From positions 1 to 60,735 of the forward strand of contig NZ_VCBA01000019.1 in the NCBI RefSeq assembly GCF_007995245.1: a stretch of DNA of 60,735 nucleotides. The letters are read 5' to 3'. Position 1 is the first letter of the stretch; every line of letters begins with the position of its first letter. This DNA comes from Tateyamaria sp. syn59. GTDB lineage: Bacteria > Pseudomonadota > Alphaproteobacteria > Rhodobacterales > Rhodobacteraceae. Shown in pieces: positions 25,771 through 33,740 of the stretch. Position numbers and translations under genes: made by a program. The notes beneath the pieces were generated by a model. That model was not told where the DNA came from and searched no databases. It saw only the letters and a list, made by a program, of their open reading frames with translations.

Positions 25771-25915
25771 TCAACCGTCCTCGGCGAGGCTCGATTTCTC
25801 CGCGTCCGGATCGTCCATACGTTCCTCAACGCGTCGCTTGCTCAAGTAAGCCCAACCTAAAACCAAACCAAATGTCAGCGCAGGCAGGACTAAGATCAGT
25901 GCTTCGATAGTCATG
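25771..25915 (-). pseudogene. Small membrane protein gene with an apparent +1 frameshift in an A5/T5 run
   Basis: The ATG at 25915 reads MTIEALILVLPALTFGLVF and then leaves the sensible frame, ending after 29 residues. In the adjacent frame the downstream part reads LGWAYLSKRRVEERMDDPDA and ends at the TGA at 25771-25773. The two parts join into a plausible 47-residue single-pass protein if the five-base homopolymer at 25859-25863 had four bases. A perfect EcfG-type promoter precedes it. Either a real recent frameshift, a sequencing error, or an expressed short form is possible. No known family recognised. Confidence 0.6.
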
Positions 25916-25942
25916 CTGTGTCCTTTCGTGTTGCTTGGATAA

Positions 25943-25969
25943 GAAACGCCCTGACCCCATCAGCGTTCC
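25943..25969 (-). promoter_or_regulatory. EcfG-type promoter for the frameshifted small membrane gene
   Basis: Reading leftward, GGAAC at 25969-25965, 16 bases, CGTTTC at 25948-25943, ending 28 bases before the ATG at 25915. All core positions match. Confidence 0.85.
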
Positions 25970-26185
25970 CGCCAAACGCGCGTTGGTTCAATTGGTCGCA
26001 GCGCGAGCAAGCTGACGCTGACCCCGGCACCGCCGGTGACACTGAACCTCCCCTCGGCGCTAACCGGCGCGTTGCCGCGACTCGCCCGTCCGCGGCCGCA
26101 AGCGGTCGTAACGGTGTGCGCGGCAGTCCGGCGCACGAATAAAAGCCGTTTGTTTTCAGTATACAAGATATAATTCTGCCCAAAA

Positions 26186-26201
26186 TGATGAACGCACCTC
26201 A
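26186..26201. promoter_or_regulatory. Predicted LacI-type operator, site 1
   Basis: TGATGAACGCACCTCA has the central CG and TGA/TCA ends typical of LacI-family sites. It repeats 30 bases downstream, almost three helical turns. It lies just upstream of a TTGACA-like -35 element at 26210-26215. The LacI gene in the same operon (33741) is the natural ligand-responsive repressor. Confidence 0.55.
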
Positions 26202-26215
26202 AAAATTCGTTGACA

Positions 26216-26231
26216 TGATGTACGTCCCTCA
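26216..26231. promoter_or_regulatory. Predicted LacI-type operator, site 2
   Basis: TGATGTACGTCCCTCA is the better of the two sites, with 12 of 16 positions dyad-symmetric around ACGT. It lies immediately after TTGACA (26210-26215), in the -35/-10 spacer, where a bound repressor would block polymerase. Confidence 0.6.
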
Positions 26232-26283
26232 AATAGCGTTTCCCCAAGGTCACCGCCCAAGCGGGACCGATAGGGAGGATCAT

Positions 26284-27603
26284 ATGAAAAAAATGACTTC
26301 AGCCGCCATTGGCGCGGCGCTAATGACGTCTGTCAGCGTGCCAACCATGGCCATGGCAGAGGATTTGACATTGTGCTGGGCCGCCTGGGACCCGGCCAAC
26401 GCACTGGTCGAACTCAGCAAAGAGTTCGAGGAACAATCCGGCCACACCATGAACTTCGAATTCATCCCGTGGCCCAACTTCGCCGATCGGATGCTGAACG
26501 AGCTGAACTCGGGCGGCAAGCTGTGCGATCTGTTGATCGGCGACAGCCAATGGATCGGCGGCGGCGCCGAAAATGGCCACTACGTCAAGCTGAACGACTT
26601 CTTCGACGCCGAAGGGATCAGCATGGACGACTTCGCCCCCGCAACGGTCTACGCCTATTCCACATGGCCCAAGGGTACGCCCAACTACTACGCGCTGCCC
26701 GCCATGGGCGACGCAAACGGCTGGTTCTACCGCAAGGACTGGTTCGCGGATGCCGATATCCAGGCCGCCTACAAGGAAGCCACGGGTGAAGACCTGCGCG
26801 AGCCGCAAAGCCAGCGCGAAATGCTGCAGATCGCCCAGTTCTTCCAGGGCCGCGAGATCGACGGCAAAACCGTCTACGGCGCCTCTATCTTCACCGAACG
26901 CGGCTCCGAAGGGATCACCATGGGTGTGACCTCCGCCCTCTACCCCTGGGGCTTCAAATACGAAAACACCCCGGGCTCCTACGACATGGAAGGCGCGGTG
27001 AACTCCCCCGAGGCTGTCGAAGCACTGGAATTCTACAAGGAATTCTACGAAACCGCGACGCCGCCGGGCTACACCAACTCCTACATGGGCGAGTCGCTCG
27101 ACGCATTCAAATCGGGTCAGGTCGCCATGGCGATGAACTGGTTCGCCTTCTTCCCCGGCCTCTACGCCGACCCGGCCACCGGCGGGGACAAGATCGACTT
27201 CTTCGTGAACCCACCGCAGAACCAGGCGGGCTCGACCTTGGGCGGGCAGGGGATCAGCGTCGTCGCCTATTCCGACAAACAGGACGCAGCCCTCGAATAC
27301 ATCAAGTGGTTCGCCGACCCGGAAGTGCAGGCCAAATGGTGGGAACTCGGCGGCTACTCAGCCCACAACGCGGTCCTGAACGACCCGGGCTTCAAGGACA
27401 GCGCGCCCTTCGCCGGTGACTTCCTGGAGGCGATGAACGACGTGCAGGACTTCTGGCAGGAACCGGCCTACGCCGAACTGCTGCTGGCCATGCAAAAGCG
27501 CATCCACGACTACGTGGTGGCCGACCAAGGCACGGCACAGGAAGCGCTCGACAAACTGATCGAGGACTGGACCGAAACCTTCGAAGACGAAGGCAAGCTC
27601 TAA
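26284..27603 (+). CDS. Carbohydrate ABC transporter substrate-binding protein
   Basis: 439 residues from the ATG at 26284, preceded by AGGGAGGATCAT. The signal peptide (MKKMTSAAIGAALMTSVSVP to AMAED) exports it to the periplasm. The mature protein fits family 1 solute-binding proteins: FIPWPNFADRMLNELNSGGK and DLLIGDSQWIGGGAENGHYV early, then SGQVAMAMNWFAFFPG and ALEYIKWFADPEVQAKWWEL late. Ligand unknown; operon partners suggest a small sugar or polyol. First gene of the operon, behind the predicted LacI operators. Confidence 0.93.
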   Translation: MKKMTSAAIGAALMTSVSVPTMAMAEDLTLCWAAWDPANALVELSKEFEEQSGHTMNFEFIPWPNFADRMLNELNSGGKLCDLLIGDSQWIGGGAENGHYVKLNDFFDAEGISMDDFAPATVYAYSTWPKGTPNYYALPAMGDANGWFYRKDWFADADIQAAYKEATGEDLREPQSQREMLQIAQFFQGREIDGKTVYGASIFTERGSEGITMGVTSALYPWGFKYENTPGSYDMEGAVNSPEAVEALEFYKEFYETATPPGYTNSYMGESLDAFKSGQVAMAMNWFAFFPGLYADPATGGDKIDFFVNPPQNQAGSTLGGQGISVVAYSDKQDAALEYIKWFADPEVQAKWWELGGYSAHNAVLNDPGFKDSAPFAGDFLEAMNDVQDFWQEPAYAELLLAMQKRIHDYVVADQGTAQEALDKLIEDWTETFEDEGKL

Positions 27604-27617
27604 GTCTTCCTCCCATG

Positions 27618-27685
27618 GGTGGGCAGCATTGCCCACCTTACCTCCGATAACCCGACGCATGCGTAGGGTGGGCAATCTGCCCACC
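27618..27685. repeat. Pair of GGTGGGC...GCCCACC hairpins
   Basis: Two inverted repeats with identical arms, GGTGGGC/GCCCACC, at 27618-27637 and 27667-27685, separated by 29 bases. They sit between the substrate-binding gene and the first permease. Such REP-like hairpins often stabilise the upstream message, which would favour high binding-protein levels. Confidence 0.75.
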
Positions 27686-27705
27686 GCACGAAGAGGCTGT
27701 GCCAG

Positions 27706-28653
27706 ATGACAGACACCATCGCCAATCGCGCCGCCAAGGCCACGCCGCCCCGCGTCGCGCGCAAGATCAAGGGATTGAGCGACCGCGCCATCGCGTGGAT
27801 CTTCGTCGCCCCCACGATCTTCCTGCTGCTGGCCATCAACATCTTCCCGCTGATCTGGACCATCCAGCTCAGCTTCACCAACTACCGCGCCAACCGGCTC
27901 AACCGCGAACCCGAATTCATCGGCCTGCGCAACTATGAACGCATCCTGACAGACAGCGACATCTGGCTGAACATGCAGGCCACGGCGCATTTCCTGTTCT
28001 GGACCATCGCGCTGCAGACGCTGATCGGCTTCACGCTCGCGTGGCTCATCAACAAGAAATTCAAGGGCAACGACCTCTGGACCACGATCATCGTGTTGCC
28101 CATGATGCTGTCGCCCGCCGTGGTCGGAAACTTCTGGAAATTCCTCTACCAACCGCAAATCGGCCTCTTCAACTACATCGTCGCCTTCTTCACGGGAAAA
28201 GACCCCAGCAGTTTCGAAATGCTCGGCTCGGTCCAGCTTGCCCCCTGGTCCATCGTCATCGTGGACACCTGGATGTGGACACCTTTTGTGATGCTGATCT
28301 GCCTCGCCGGTCTCCGCTCCATCCCCGATTACATCTATGAGGCGGCAGAGGTCGACCGCGCCTCAAAAATCCGCCAGTTCTTCACGATCACCATCCCCAT
28401 GGTGCTGCCCTTCCTGATGCTGGCCGTCCTCTTCCGCGGGATCGAGAACTTCAAGATGTTCGACCTCGTCGTGCAACTCACAGGCGGCGGCCCGGGGTCT
28501 ACAACCGAACTCACCTCGATCAACCTCAAGCGCGAGGCGTTCGAAAAATGGCGCACCGGCTACGCCAGCGCCTACGCCATCATCCTCTTCGTCACGGTCT
28601 TCGGCCTCGCCAGCATCTACGTCAAAGCCCTCAACAAGGTGAAGGAGCGCTGA
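27706..28653 (+). CDS. Carbohydrate ABC transporter permease, MalF-like
   Basis: 315 residues with six predicted membrane segments (AIAWIFVAPTIFLLLAINIF first). The ATPase-contacting EAA loop appears as YIYEAAEVDRASKIRQFFTI. The arrangement and PTIFLLLAINIFPLIWTIQL motif are those of CUT1-type permeases. It pairs with the second permease at 28766. Leucine and isoleucine codons here are strongly C-ending (CTC, ATC), noticeably more so than in the kinase and regulator genes downstream. Confidence 0.93.
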   Translation: MTDTIANRAAKATPPRVARKIKGLSDRAIAWIFVAPTIFLLLAINIFPLIWTIQLSFTNYRANRLNREPEFIGLRNYERILTDSDIWLNMQATAHFLFWTIALQTLIGFTLAWLINKKFKGNDLWTTIIVLPMMLSPAVVGNFWKFLYQPQIGLFNYIVAFFTGKDPSSFEMLGSVQLAPWSIVIVDTWMWTPFVMLICLAGLRSIPDYIYEAAEVDRASKIRQFFTITIPMVLPFLMLAVLFRGIENFKMFDLVVQLTGGGPGSTTELTSINLKREAFEKWRTGYASAYAIILFVTVFGLASIYVKALNKVKER

Positions 28654-28697
28654 TCATGGCCAAGCTCTTTCATCTTGCCCAAAAAACTCTCGGGGGG

Positions 28698-28731
28698 AGG
28701 TGCGCGAGCACCGGGGGGCAGACAGCCCCCC
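28698..28731. repeat. Adjacent GC-rich hairpins between the two permease genes
   Basis: GGTGC-GCGA-GCACC (28699-28712) followed at once by GGGGGGC-AGACA-GCCCCCC (28713-28731). There is no T run, so it is not a classical terminator. It resembles the mobile GC-rich intergenic hairpins seen elsewhere in this window. Confidence 0.6.
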
Positions 28732-28765
28732 TCCCAACCTCGACACCCAAACCGGACCTCAAACC

Positions 28766-29704
28766 ATGAGCGCCTATTCCGTCACCGAACCCAGCACGCG
28801 GTCGAAATGGTTCGCCGGATCGCTGGTCATCCTCTACGCGCTGATCACGATGATCCCGCTCGCCTGGATCATGCTCACCGGGTTCAAGTCGCCCTCGGAC
28901 GCCATCAGCTACCCGCCCAAGGTCGTCTTCGAGCCAACGCTCGAAGGCTACGTGAACCTCTTCACCACCCGCACCCGGCAGACGCAGGAATTCCTCGACG
29001 CCAACCCACCGCAAAACTGGGCGGACGAGATCGTGCGCGAATACGACATGGTCATCGTCGGCCCGTCGAAATTCGGCGAACGCTTCCTGAACTCGGTGAT
29101 CATCGGCTTCGGCTCAACCTTCCTATCGGTCTTCCTCGGCACGCTTGCCGCCTACGCGTTCTCACGCTTCAAGATACCCCTGGCCGACGACCTCCTCTTC
29201 TTCATCCTCAGCACAAGGATGATGCCCCCCATCGCCGTCGCGATCCCGATCTTCCTGATGTACCGCAACCTCGGGCTCTCGGACACGCATCTCGGCATGA
29301 TCCTCCTCTACACCGCCGTGAACATCTCGCTCGCCGTCTGGCTGCTCAAAGGGTTCATCGACGAAATCCCGCGCGAGTATGAAGAGGCGGCCCTGATCGA
29401 CGGCTACACACGGTTCCAGGCGTTCTACAAAGTCGTCCTGCCCCAAGCTGCAACGGGTATCGCCTCCACCGCCATCTTCTGCCTGATCTTCGCCTGGAAC
29501 GAATACGCCTTCGCGGTGCTCCTCACCTCGGCTACAGCCCAGACCGCACCCCCCTTCATCCCGACCATCATCGGTGTCGGCGGTCTCGACTGGCCCGCAG
29601 TTGCGGCAGGGGCCACGATCTTCCTGTTGCCCGTGATGATCTTCACCATCCTGCTGCGCAAACACCTGCTGCGGGGCATCACCTTCGGAGCCGTGCGCAA
29701 ATGA
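28766..29704 (+). CDS. Carbohydrate ABC transporter permease, MalG-like
   Basis: 312 residues from the ATG at 28766 (MSAYSVTEPSTRSKWFAGSL). Six membrane segments; the EAA loop reads EIPREYEEAALIDGYTRFQA. A periplasmic loop of about 55 residues between the first two membrane helices (TRTRQTQEFLDANPPQNWAD) is longer than in typical MalG proteins. The C-terminus LLRGITFGAVRK is usual for the family. The in-frame upstream start at 28700 lies in the hairpin repeat and is unlikely. Confidence 0.93.
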   Translation: MSAYSVTEPSTRSKWFAGSLVILYALITMIPLAWIMLTGFKSPSDAISYPPKVVFEPTLEGYVNLFTTRTRQTQEFLDANPPQNWADEIVREYDMVIVGPSKFGERFLNSVIIGFGSTFLSVFLGTLAAYAFSRFKIPLADDLLFFILSTRMMPPIAVAIPIFLMYRNLGLSDTHLGMILLYTAVNISLAVWLLKGFIDEIPREYEEAALIDGYTRFQAFYKVVLPQAATGIASTAIFCLIFAWNEYAFAVLLTSATAQTAPPFIPTIIGVGGLDWPAVAAGATIFLLPVMIFTILLRKHLLRGITFGAVRK

Positions 29705-29749
29705 TCCGCCTATGCTCCACCACAACATCTCGGTGCACCGAAACGGTGT

Positions 29750-29782
29750 ACGGGTTGTGCACAGGTTGTGCACGGGTTGTGT
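29750..29782. repeat. Three 11-base tandem repeats
   Basis: ACGGGTTGTGC, ACAGGTTGTGC and ACGGGTTGTGT follow each other at 29750-29760, 29761-29771 and 29772-29782. They lie just before the ribosome site of the small membrane protein gene. Meaning unknown; copy number may vary between strains. Confidence 0.85.
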
Positions 29783-29813
29783 ACGCCGATTTTCACCAAA
29801 ATGAGGTGCCAAA

Positions 29814-30008
29814 ATGAAGGGGTTTCTGACCGGCCTCATGCGCCTGCGCCGCGGCCCGTGGGAGATGCTGGCGACCATCATCATTGCCCTCGGGGTCTTC
29901 ATGCTGATGCAGCCTTTCGTGCTCTGGGCCTTCACCTATTCCTTCATCACAACGCTGGTGGGCACCGTCATGTTCATCATCGTCAGCCACTTCCCGGAAG
30001 GTGAGTAA
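29814..30008 (+). CDS. Small membrane protein within the ABC transporter operon
   Basis: 64 residues: MKGFLTGLMRLRRGPWEMLA, then hydrophobic segments covering IIIALGVFMLMQPFVLWAFT and ITTLVGTVMFIIVSHF. ATGAGGTGCCAAA provides the ribosome site. Its stop overlaps the first ATPase start (TAATG). Placement between permeases and paired ATPases parallels the small GlpU protein of rhizobial glycerol ABC operons, but no clear sequence family was recognised. A role in transporter assembly is a guess from context. Confidence 0.75.
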   Translation: MKGFLTGLMRLRRGPWEMLATIIIALGVFMLMQPFVLWAFTYSFITTLVGTVMFIIVSHFPEGE

Positions 30009-31105
30009 TGGCCGAGATTGTTATCAAGAATGTCCGCAAGGAATTCGGCGATTTCGTCGCCGTACGCGAGTCGAGCTTCACCATCGAAGACGGTGAATTC
30101 TTTATGCTTTTGGGCCCCTCGGGCTGCGGCAAGACCACGACGCTCCGTATGATCGCAGGCCTCGAACTGCCCACGTCTGGAGAGATCTATCTGGACGGCG
30201 AAGAAATCGGCCAACGCCCACCCTCCGAGCGCGATATTGCCTTTGTTTTCCAGATGTTCGCCCTCTATCCTCACATGAACGTCTACAAGAACCTCAGCTA
30301 TCCTCTGGTCAGCCAGGGCATGCCGCGCGCCCAAGTGCGCGCCAAGGTGGACGAGGTTGCAACCATTCTCGGGATCAAGGACATCCTCAAGAAACCCGTC
30401 GGCGGCCTCTCCGGCGGCGACCGCCAGCGCGTCGCCCTCGGCCGCGCCATTGTCCGCGAACCCAAAGCCTTCATGATGGACGAACCCCTCGGCGCCCTCG
30501 ACGCCGAATTCCGCGAACACATGGCCGAAGAACTCCGCGCCCTCCATGACCGCATGGGGGCCACGACAGTCTATGTGACCCACGACCAGCTCGAAGCGAT
30601 GCAAATGGGCGACAAGATCGTTGTGATGAACAACGCTGTCGTCGAACAGTTCGGCAAGCCGCAGGACATCTACGACATGCCTGCCACCATGTTCGTGGCC
30701 GACTTCATCGGCTCGCCCTCCATGAACTTCTTGAATTTCCATGGAAAAGTGGCGAAGGGCGAAGAGTTGGTTACGCTTGCGGATCAAACGATGAGCGTCC
30801 CGACACTGCGCGAAGGCGCCTCCGGTGACCTGGTCTTCGGCGTCCGCCCAGAACATATCCGCCTCTCCGATGACGGCGACTATCGCGGCAAAGTCCTCGC
30901 CACCGAATACCTCGGCACCACCCAGATCATCACCCTCGACACCCCCAACGGAGAGGTCAAGGCCCGCATCGCTTCCGACCAGCCTGCGACCGTGGGAGAG
31001 ACGGTGGGGCTTGGATTCAACGCCAAGACTGTGACCCTGTTCGACAAGTCCACAGGCCGCGCCCTGCGCTCGGAACTGAACGAAGGAGTGCTGGCCCATG
31101 GCTGA
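30008..31105 (+). CDS. Carbohydrate ABC transporter ATPase, first of two
   Basis: 365 residues. Walker A GPSGCGKTT near residue 37, signature LSGGDRQRVALGRA, Walker B AFMMDEPLGALD and H-loop VTHDQLEAM. The C-terminal regulatory beta-domain (VFGVRPEHIRLSDDGDYRGK) is that of CUT1 ATPases. Asp rather than Gln/Glu follows LSGG in the signature, a minor change. It overlaps the following ATPase by eight bases, so the two probably form a heterodimer. Confidence 0.93.
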   Translation: MAEIVIKNVRKEFGDFVAVRESSFTIEDGEFFMLLGPSGCGKTTTLRMIAGLELPTSGEIYLDGEEIGQRPPSERDIAFVFQMFALYPHMNVYKNLSYPLVSQGMPRAQVRAKVDEVATILGIKDILKKPVGGLSGGDRQRVALGRAIVREPKAFMMDEPLGALDAEFREHMAEELRALHDRMGATTVYVTHDQLEAMQMGDKIVVMNNAVVEQFGKPQDIYDMPATMFVADFIGSPSMNFLNFHGKVAKGEELVTLADQTMSVPTLREGASGDLVFGVRPEHIRLSDDGDYRGKVLATEYLGTTQIITLDTPNGEVKARIASDQPATVGETVGLGFNAKTVTLFDKSTGRALRSELNEGVLAHG

Positions 31106-32096
31106 GGTGCAACTGACCGGCGTGTCCAAATCCTTCAAAGCTACACAAGCCGTCGTCGACATGGACCTGACCATTCCCGATGGCGCTTTCGTCGTGTTGC
31201 TTGGACCCACCGGAGCGGGCAAGACCACGACCCTGCGCCTGATCGCGGGACTGGAGAAACCGGACGCCGGGGACATCAAGATCGGCGGTACATCCGTGAC
31301 CAACCTGACCCCCGCACAGCGCGATGTGGCGATGGTGTTCCAGCAGTATTCACTCTACCCGCACATGTCGGTACGCGACAATCTCGCCTTCCCTCTGCGC
31401 TCTCCCATCCTCAAGACGCCTGAGGATGAAATAGCACGTAAAGTCAAAGAAGTGGCGGAAGTTCTTCACATCCCACATAAACTGGACAACAAGGCAACCG
31501 AGCTGTCGGGTGGTGAGATGCAGCGTGTCTCCATCGGGCGCGCCTTGGTGCGTGATCCGCAGGTGTATCTCATGGACGAACCGCTCAGTTCGCTAGATGC
31601 CAAGCTGCGCGCCGACCTGCGGGTCGAGTTGAAACGTATTCACGCAGAACTGGCCGCCACGCTGCTTTACGTCACCCATGACCAGATCGAAGCGATGACC
31701 ATGGCCACCCATGTGGGCGTGCTGGACGAAGGGCAGCTGGTGCAGTTCGGAACCCCGCGCAACATCTACGAAAACCCGCGCACCGCCTACGTCGCGGCAC
31801 GCTTGGGCCAGCCACGGATCAACCTGTTGCCTGTCGGTCTGATGGGCGAGGATGCTCCCGCAGGTGCGCATCAGGTGGGCCTACGCCCGGAAAACATCCG
31901 CCACGGCAAAGGCCGCGACGCGCAGGTGGTGCGGGTGGAACATCTCGGCGACCAGACCCGGCTGCACCTCAAAGTGTCGGACCACGATGTCATCACCCTG
32001 ACCGATCCGCACACCACACTCGAAGCTGGCGAAACCATCCAGATCACCCCGGAAAATCCAGTCTTCTTCGACGCTTCCGGCGCGCGGATCACCTAA
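31098..32096 (+). CDS. Carbohydrate ABC transporter ATPase, second of two
   Basis: 332 residues. Walker A GPTGAGKTT, signature LSGGEMQRVSIGRAL, Walker B VYLMDEPLSSLDAK and H-loop YVTHDQIEAMTMA. A C-terminal regulatory domain is present (HQVGLRPENIRHGKGRDAQV). Its start lies inside the end of the first ATPase. Two distinct ATPases in one CUT1 operon is less common than a homodimer and is known from rhizobial glycerol transporters. Confidence 0.93.
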   Translation: MAEVQLTGVSKSFKATQAVVDMDLTIPDGAFVVLLGPTGAGKTTTLRLIAGLEKPDAGDIKIGGTSVTNLTPAQRDVAMVFQQYSLYPHMSVRDNLAFPLRSPILKTPEDEIARKVKEVAEVLHIPHKLDNKATELSGGEMQRVSIGRALVRDPQVYLMDEPLSSLDAKLRADLRVELKRIHAELAATLLYVTHDQIEAMTMATHVGVLDEGQLVQFGTPRNIYENPRTAYVAARLGQPRINLLPVGLMGEDAPAGAHQVGLRPENIRHGKGRDAQVVRVEHLGDQTRLHLKVSDHDVITLTDPHTTLEAGETIQITPENPVFFDASGARIT

Positions 32097-32111
32097 GAAA
32101 AGGACATGCAC

Positions 32112-33734
32112 ATGGCACAATTCGTCAATGCGAAAGAGGATCTGGTTAAGGAAGCTATCGACGGCCTTCTGGCTTGCTCGGGCGGTGCGCTGGCGCGGCT
32201 GGACGGCTATCCGCACATCAAAGTGGTGTACCGCACGGATTGGGCCCGAGACCGGGTTGCGCTGATCTCAGGCGGTGGGTCTGGCCATGAACCGGCGCAC
32301 GCAGGTTTTGTCGGTCCGGGCATGCTGACGGCGGCGGTGTGTGGCGAGGTCTTTGCGTCCCCGTCCGTCGAGGCCGTGCTGGCGGGTATTTTGGCCGTCA
32401 CGGGCGAGGCGGGGTGCCTGCTGATCGTCAAGAACTACACGGGGGACCGGCTCAACTTTGGTCTCGCCGCAGAACGGGCACGTGCGTTGGGCCGCAAGGT
32501 CGAGATGGTCGTTGTCGACGATGACATCGCCTTGCCTGATCTGCCGCAGCCGCGGGGAGTTGCTGGCACGCTTTTTGTGCACAAGATCGCGGGCGCCATG
32601 GCCGAGGCGGGCAAGCCTCTGGAAGAGGTCGCCGACGCCGCGCGTCGTATCATCGACAGCGTTGTCTCCATTGGCACCAGCCTTGATACCTGCACCGTTC
32701 CAGGCTTGCCCAAGGAAAACCGCATCCCGGCAGGCAAGGCCGAACTGGGTCTTGGCATTCATGGCGAACCGGGGGTGGAGCAGGTGGACTTCACGGGTGC
32801 CTCTCAGGCGATGAACACCGTGCTCGAAAAGCTACGCGAGCACGCCGGGCAAGGGCCGTGCGTGGCGCTTGTGAACAACCTCGGCTCGACCACACCGCTT
32901 GAGATGTCGGTGCTGAGCCACGGGCTTGCGCAATCCGGCATCGCCAGCCACGTGATCGGCCCTGCGCCGATGATGACATCGCTCGACATGCACGGGTTTT
33001 CGGTGTCCGTCCTGCCTGTGGCCGCCGATGACCTCGAAGCGCTGGCGACACCTGTCCCCATGGCAGCATGGCCCGGCCTTCAGGGGCTGGTCGAGGTGCT
33101 GGTGACGCCGCTTCCAGACGGCCTCACGCCCATCGAGCCCATCCCCTCGGCCAATGCGCAGACGCGGGACATCATCGCGCAGGTGGCCGATGCGCTCATG
33201 GCCGCCGAAGGAGACCTTAATGAACTCGACGCCAAGTCCGGTGACGGTGACACGGGCAGCACACTTGCCACCGCAGCACGTGCGCTGAAAGATCGGCTGG
33301 ATGCGATGCCTCTGGCTGATCTAACCCAGCTGTTCCCAGCCCTCGGCAATGAGTTGAGCCAGACGATGGGGGGCTCCTCCGGCGTGATCCTCGCCATTTA
33401 CTTCAATGCGGCTGGTGATGCATGCGCCGGTGGCGCGCCGGTGCACAAGGCGCTGGCTGAAGGGCTGAAACGGGTGAGCGATGTTGGTGGTGCCAAGGTT
33501 GGCGACCGCACGATGATCGACGCGCTGGCGCCTGCTTTGCAGGCGTTGTCGCAAGGGATTGATGCGTCTGCCATCGCTGCGCGCAAGGGAGCAGACGGCA
33601 CCGCGCATATTCACCGTGCAAAGGCGGGCCGGGCGGCGTATGTGCCCTCGGACAACCTGAAGGGCCACAACGATCCGGGTGCGGAGGCGGTGGCGCTGGT
33701 CTTCGAGGGGTTGGCACAGGCCATGAAGGGATAG
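32112..33734 (+). CDS. Dihydroxyacetone kinase-family (DhaK-DhaL fused) kinase
   Basis: 540 residues from the ATG at 32112, seven bases after AAAAGGA; the ATG at 32106 is too close. The DhaK half has LISGGGSGHEPAHAGFVGPG and the substrate-binding His in LGLGIHGEPGVEQVDF. The DhaL half has the nucleotide/Mg2+ motif LDAKSGDGDTGSTLATAARA and the late GGAKVGDRTMIDAL segment. The single-chain ATP-dependent form phosphorylates dihydroxyacetone, and some relatives act on four-carbon ketoses such as erythrulose. The neighbours suggest a sugar or polyol-derived ketose. Confidence 0.93.
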   Translation: MAQFVNAKEDLVKEAIDGLLACSGGALARLDGYPHIKVVYRTDWARDRVALISGGGSGHEPAHAGFVGPGMLTAAVCGEVFASPSVEAVLAGILAVTGEAGCLLIVKNYTGDRLNFGLAAERARALGRKVEMVVVDDDIALPDLPQPRGVAGTLFVHKIAGAMAEAGKPLEEVADAARRIIDSVVSIGTSLDTCTVPGLPKENRIPAGKAELGLGIHGEPGVEQVDFTGASQAMNTVLEKLREHAGQGPCVALVNNLGSTTPLEMSVLSHGLAQSGIASHVIGPAPMMTSLDMHGFSVSVLPVAADDLEALATPVPMAAWPGLQGLVEVLVTPLPDGLTPIEPIPSANAQTRDIIAQVADALMAAEGDLNELDAKSGDGDTGSTLATAARALKDRLDAMPLADLTQLFPALGNELSQTMGGSSGVILAIYFNAAGDACAGGAPVHKALAEGLKRVSDVGGAKVGDRTMIDALAPALQALSQGIDASAIAARKGADGTAHIHRAKAGRAAYVPSDNLKGHNDPGAEAVALVFEGLAQAMKG

Positions 33735-33740
33735 GCGCGG

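Larger units (their letters stand above)
25916..26283. other. 368-base intergenic region between the stress island and the sugar-uptake operon
   Basis: No gene supported here. Its left end carries the EcfG-type promoter at 25943-25969 and its right end the promoter and twin operators of the ABC operon. The middle (about 25990-26130) is GC-rich with short inverted segments and no clear signal. A longer open frame entering the substrate-binding gene starts at 26185, but the ribosome site and signal peptide favour 26284. Confidence 0.5.
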
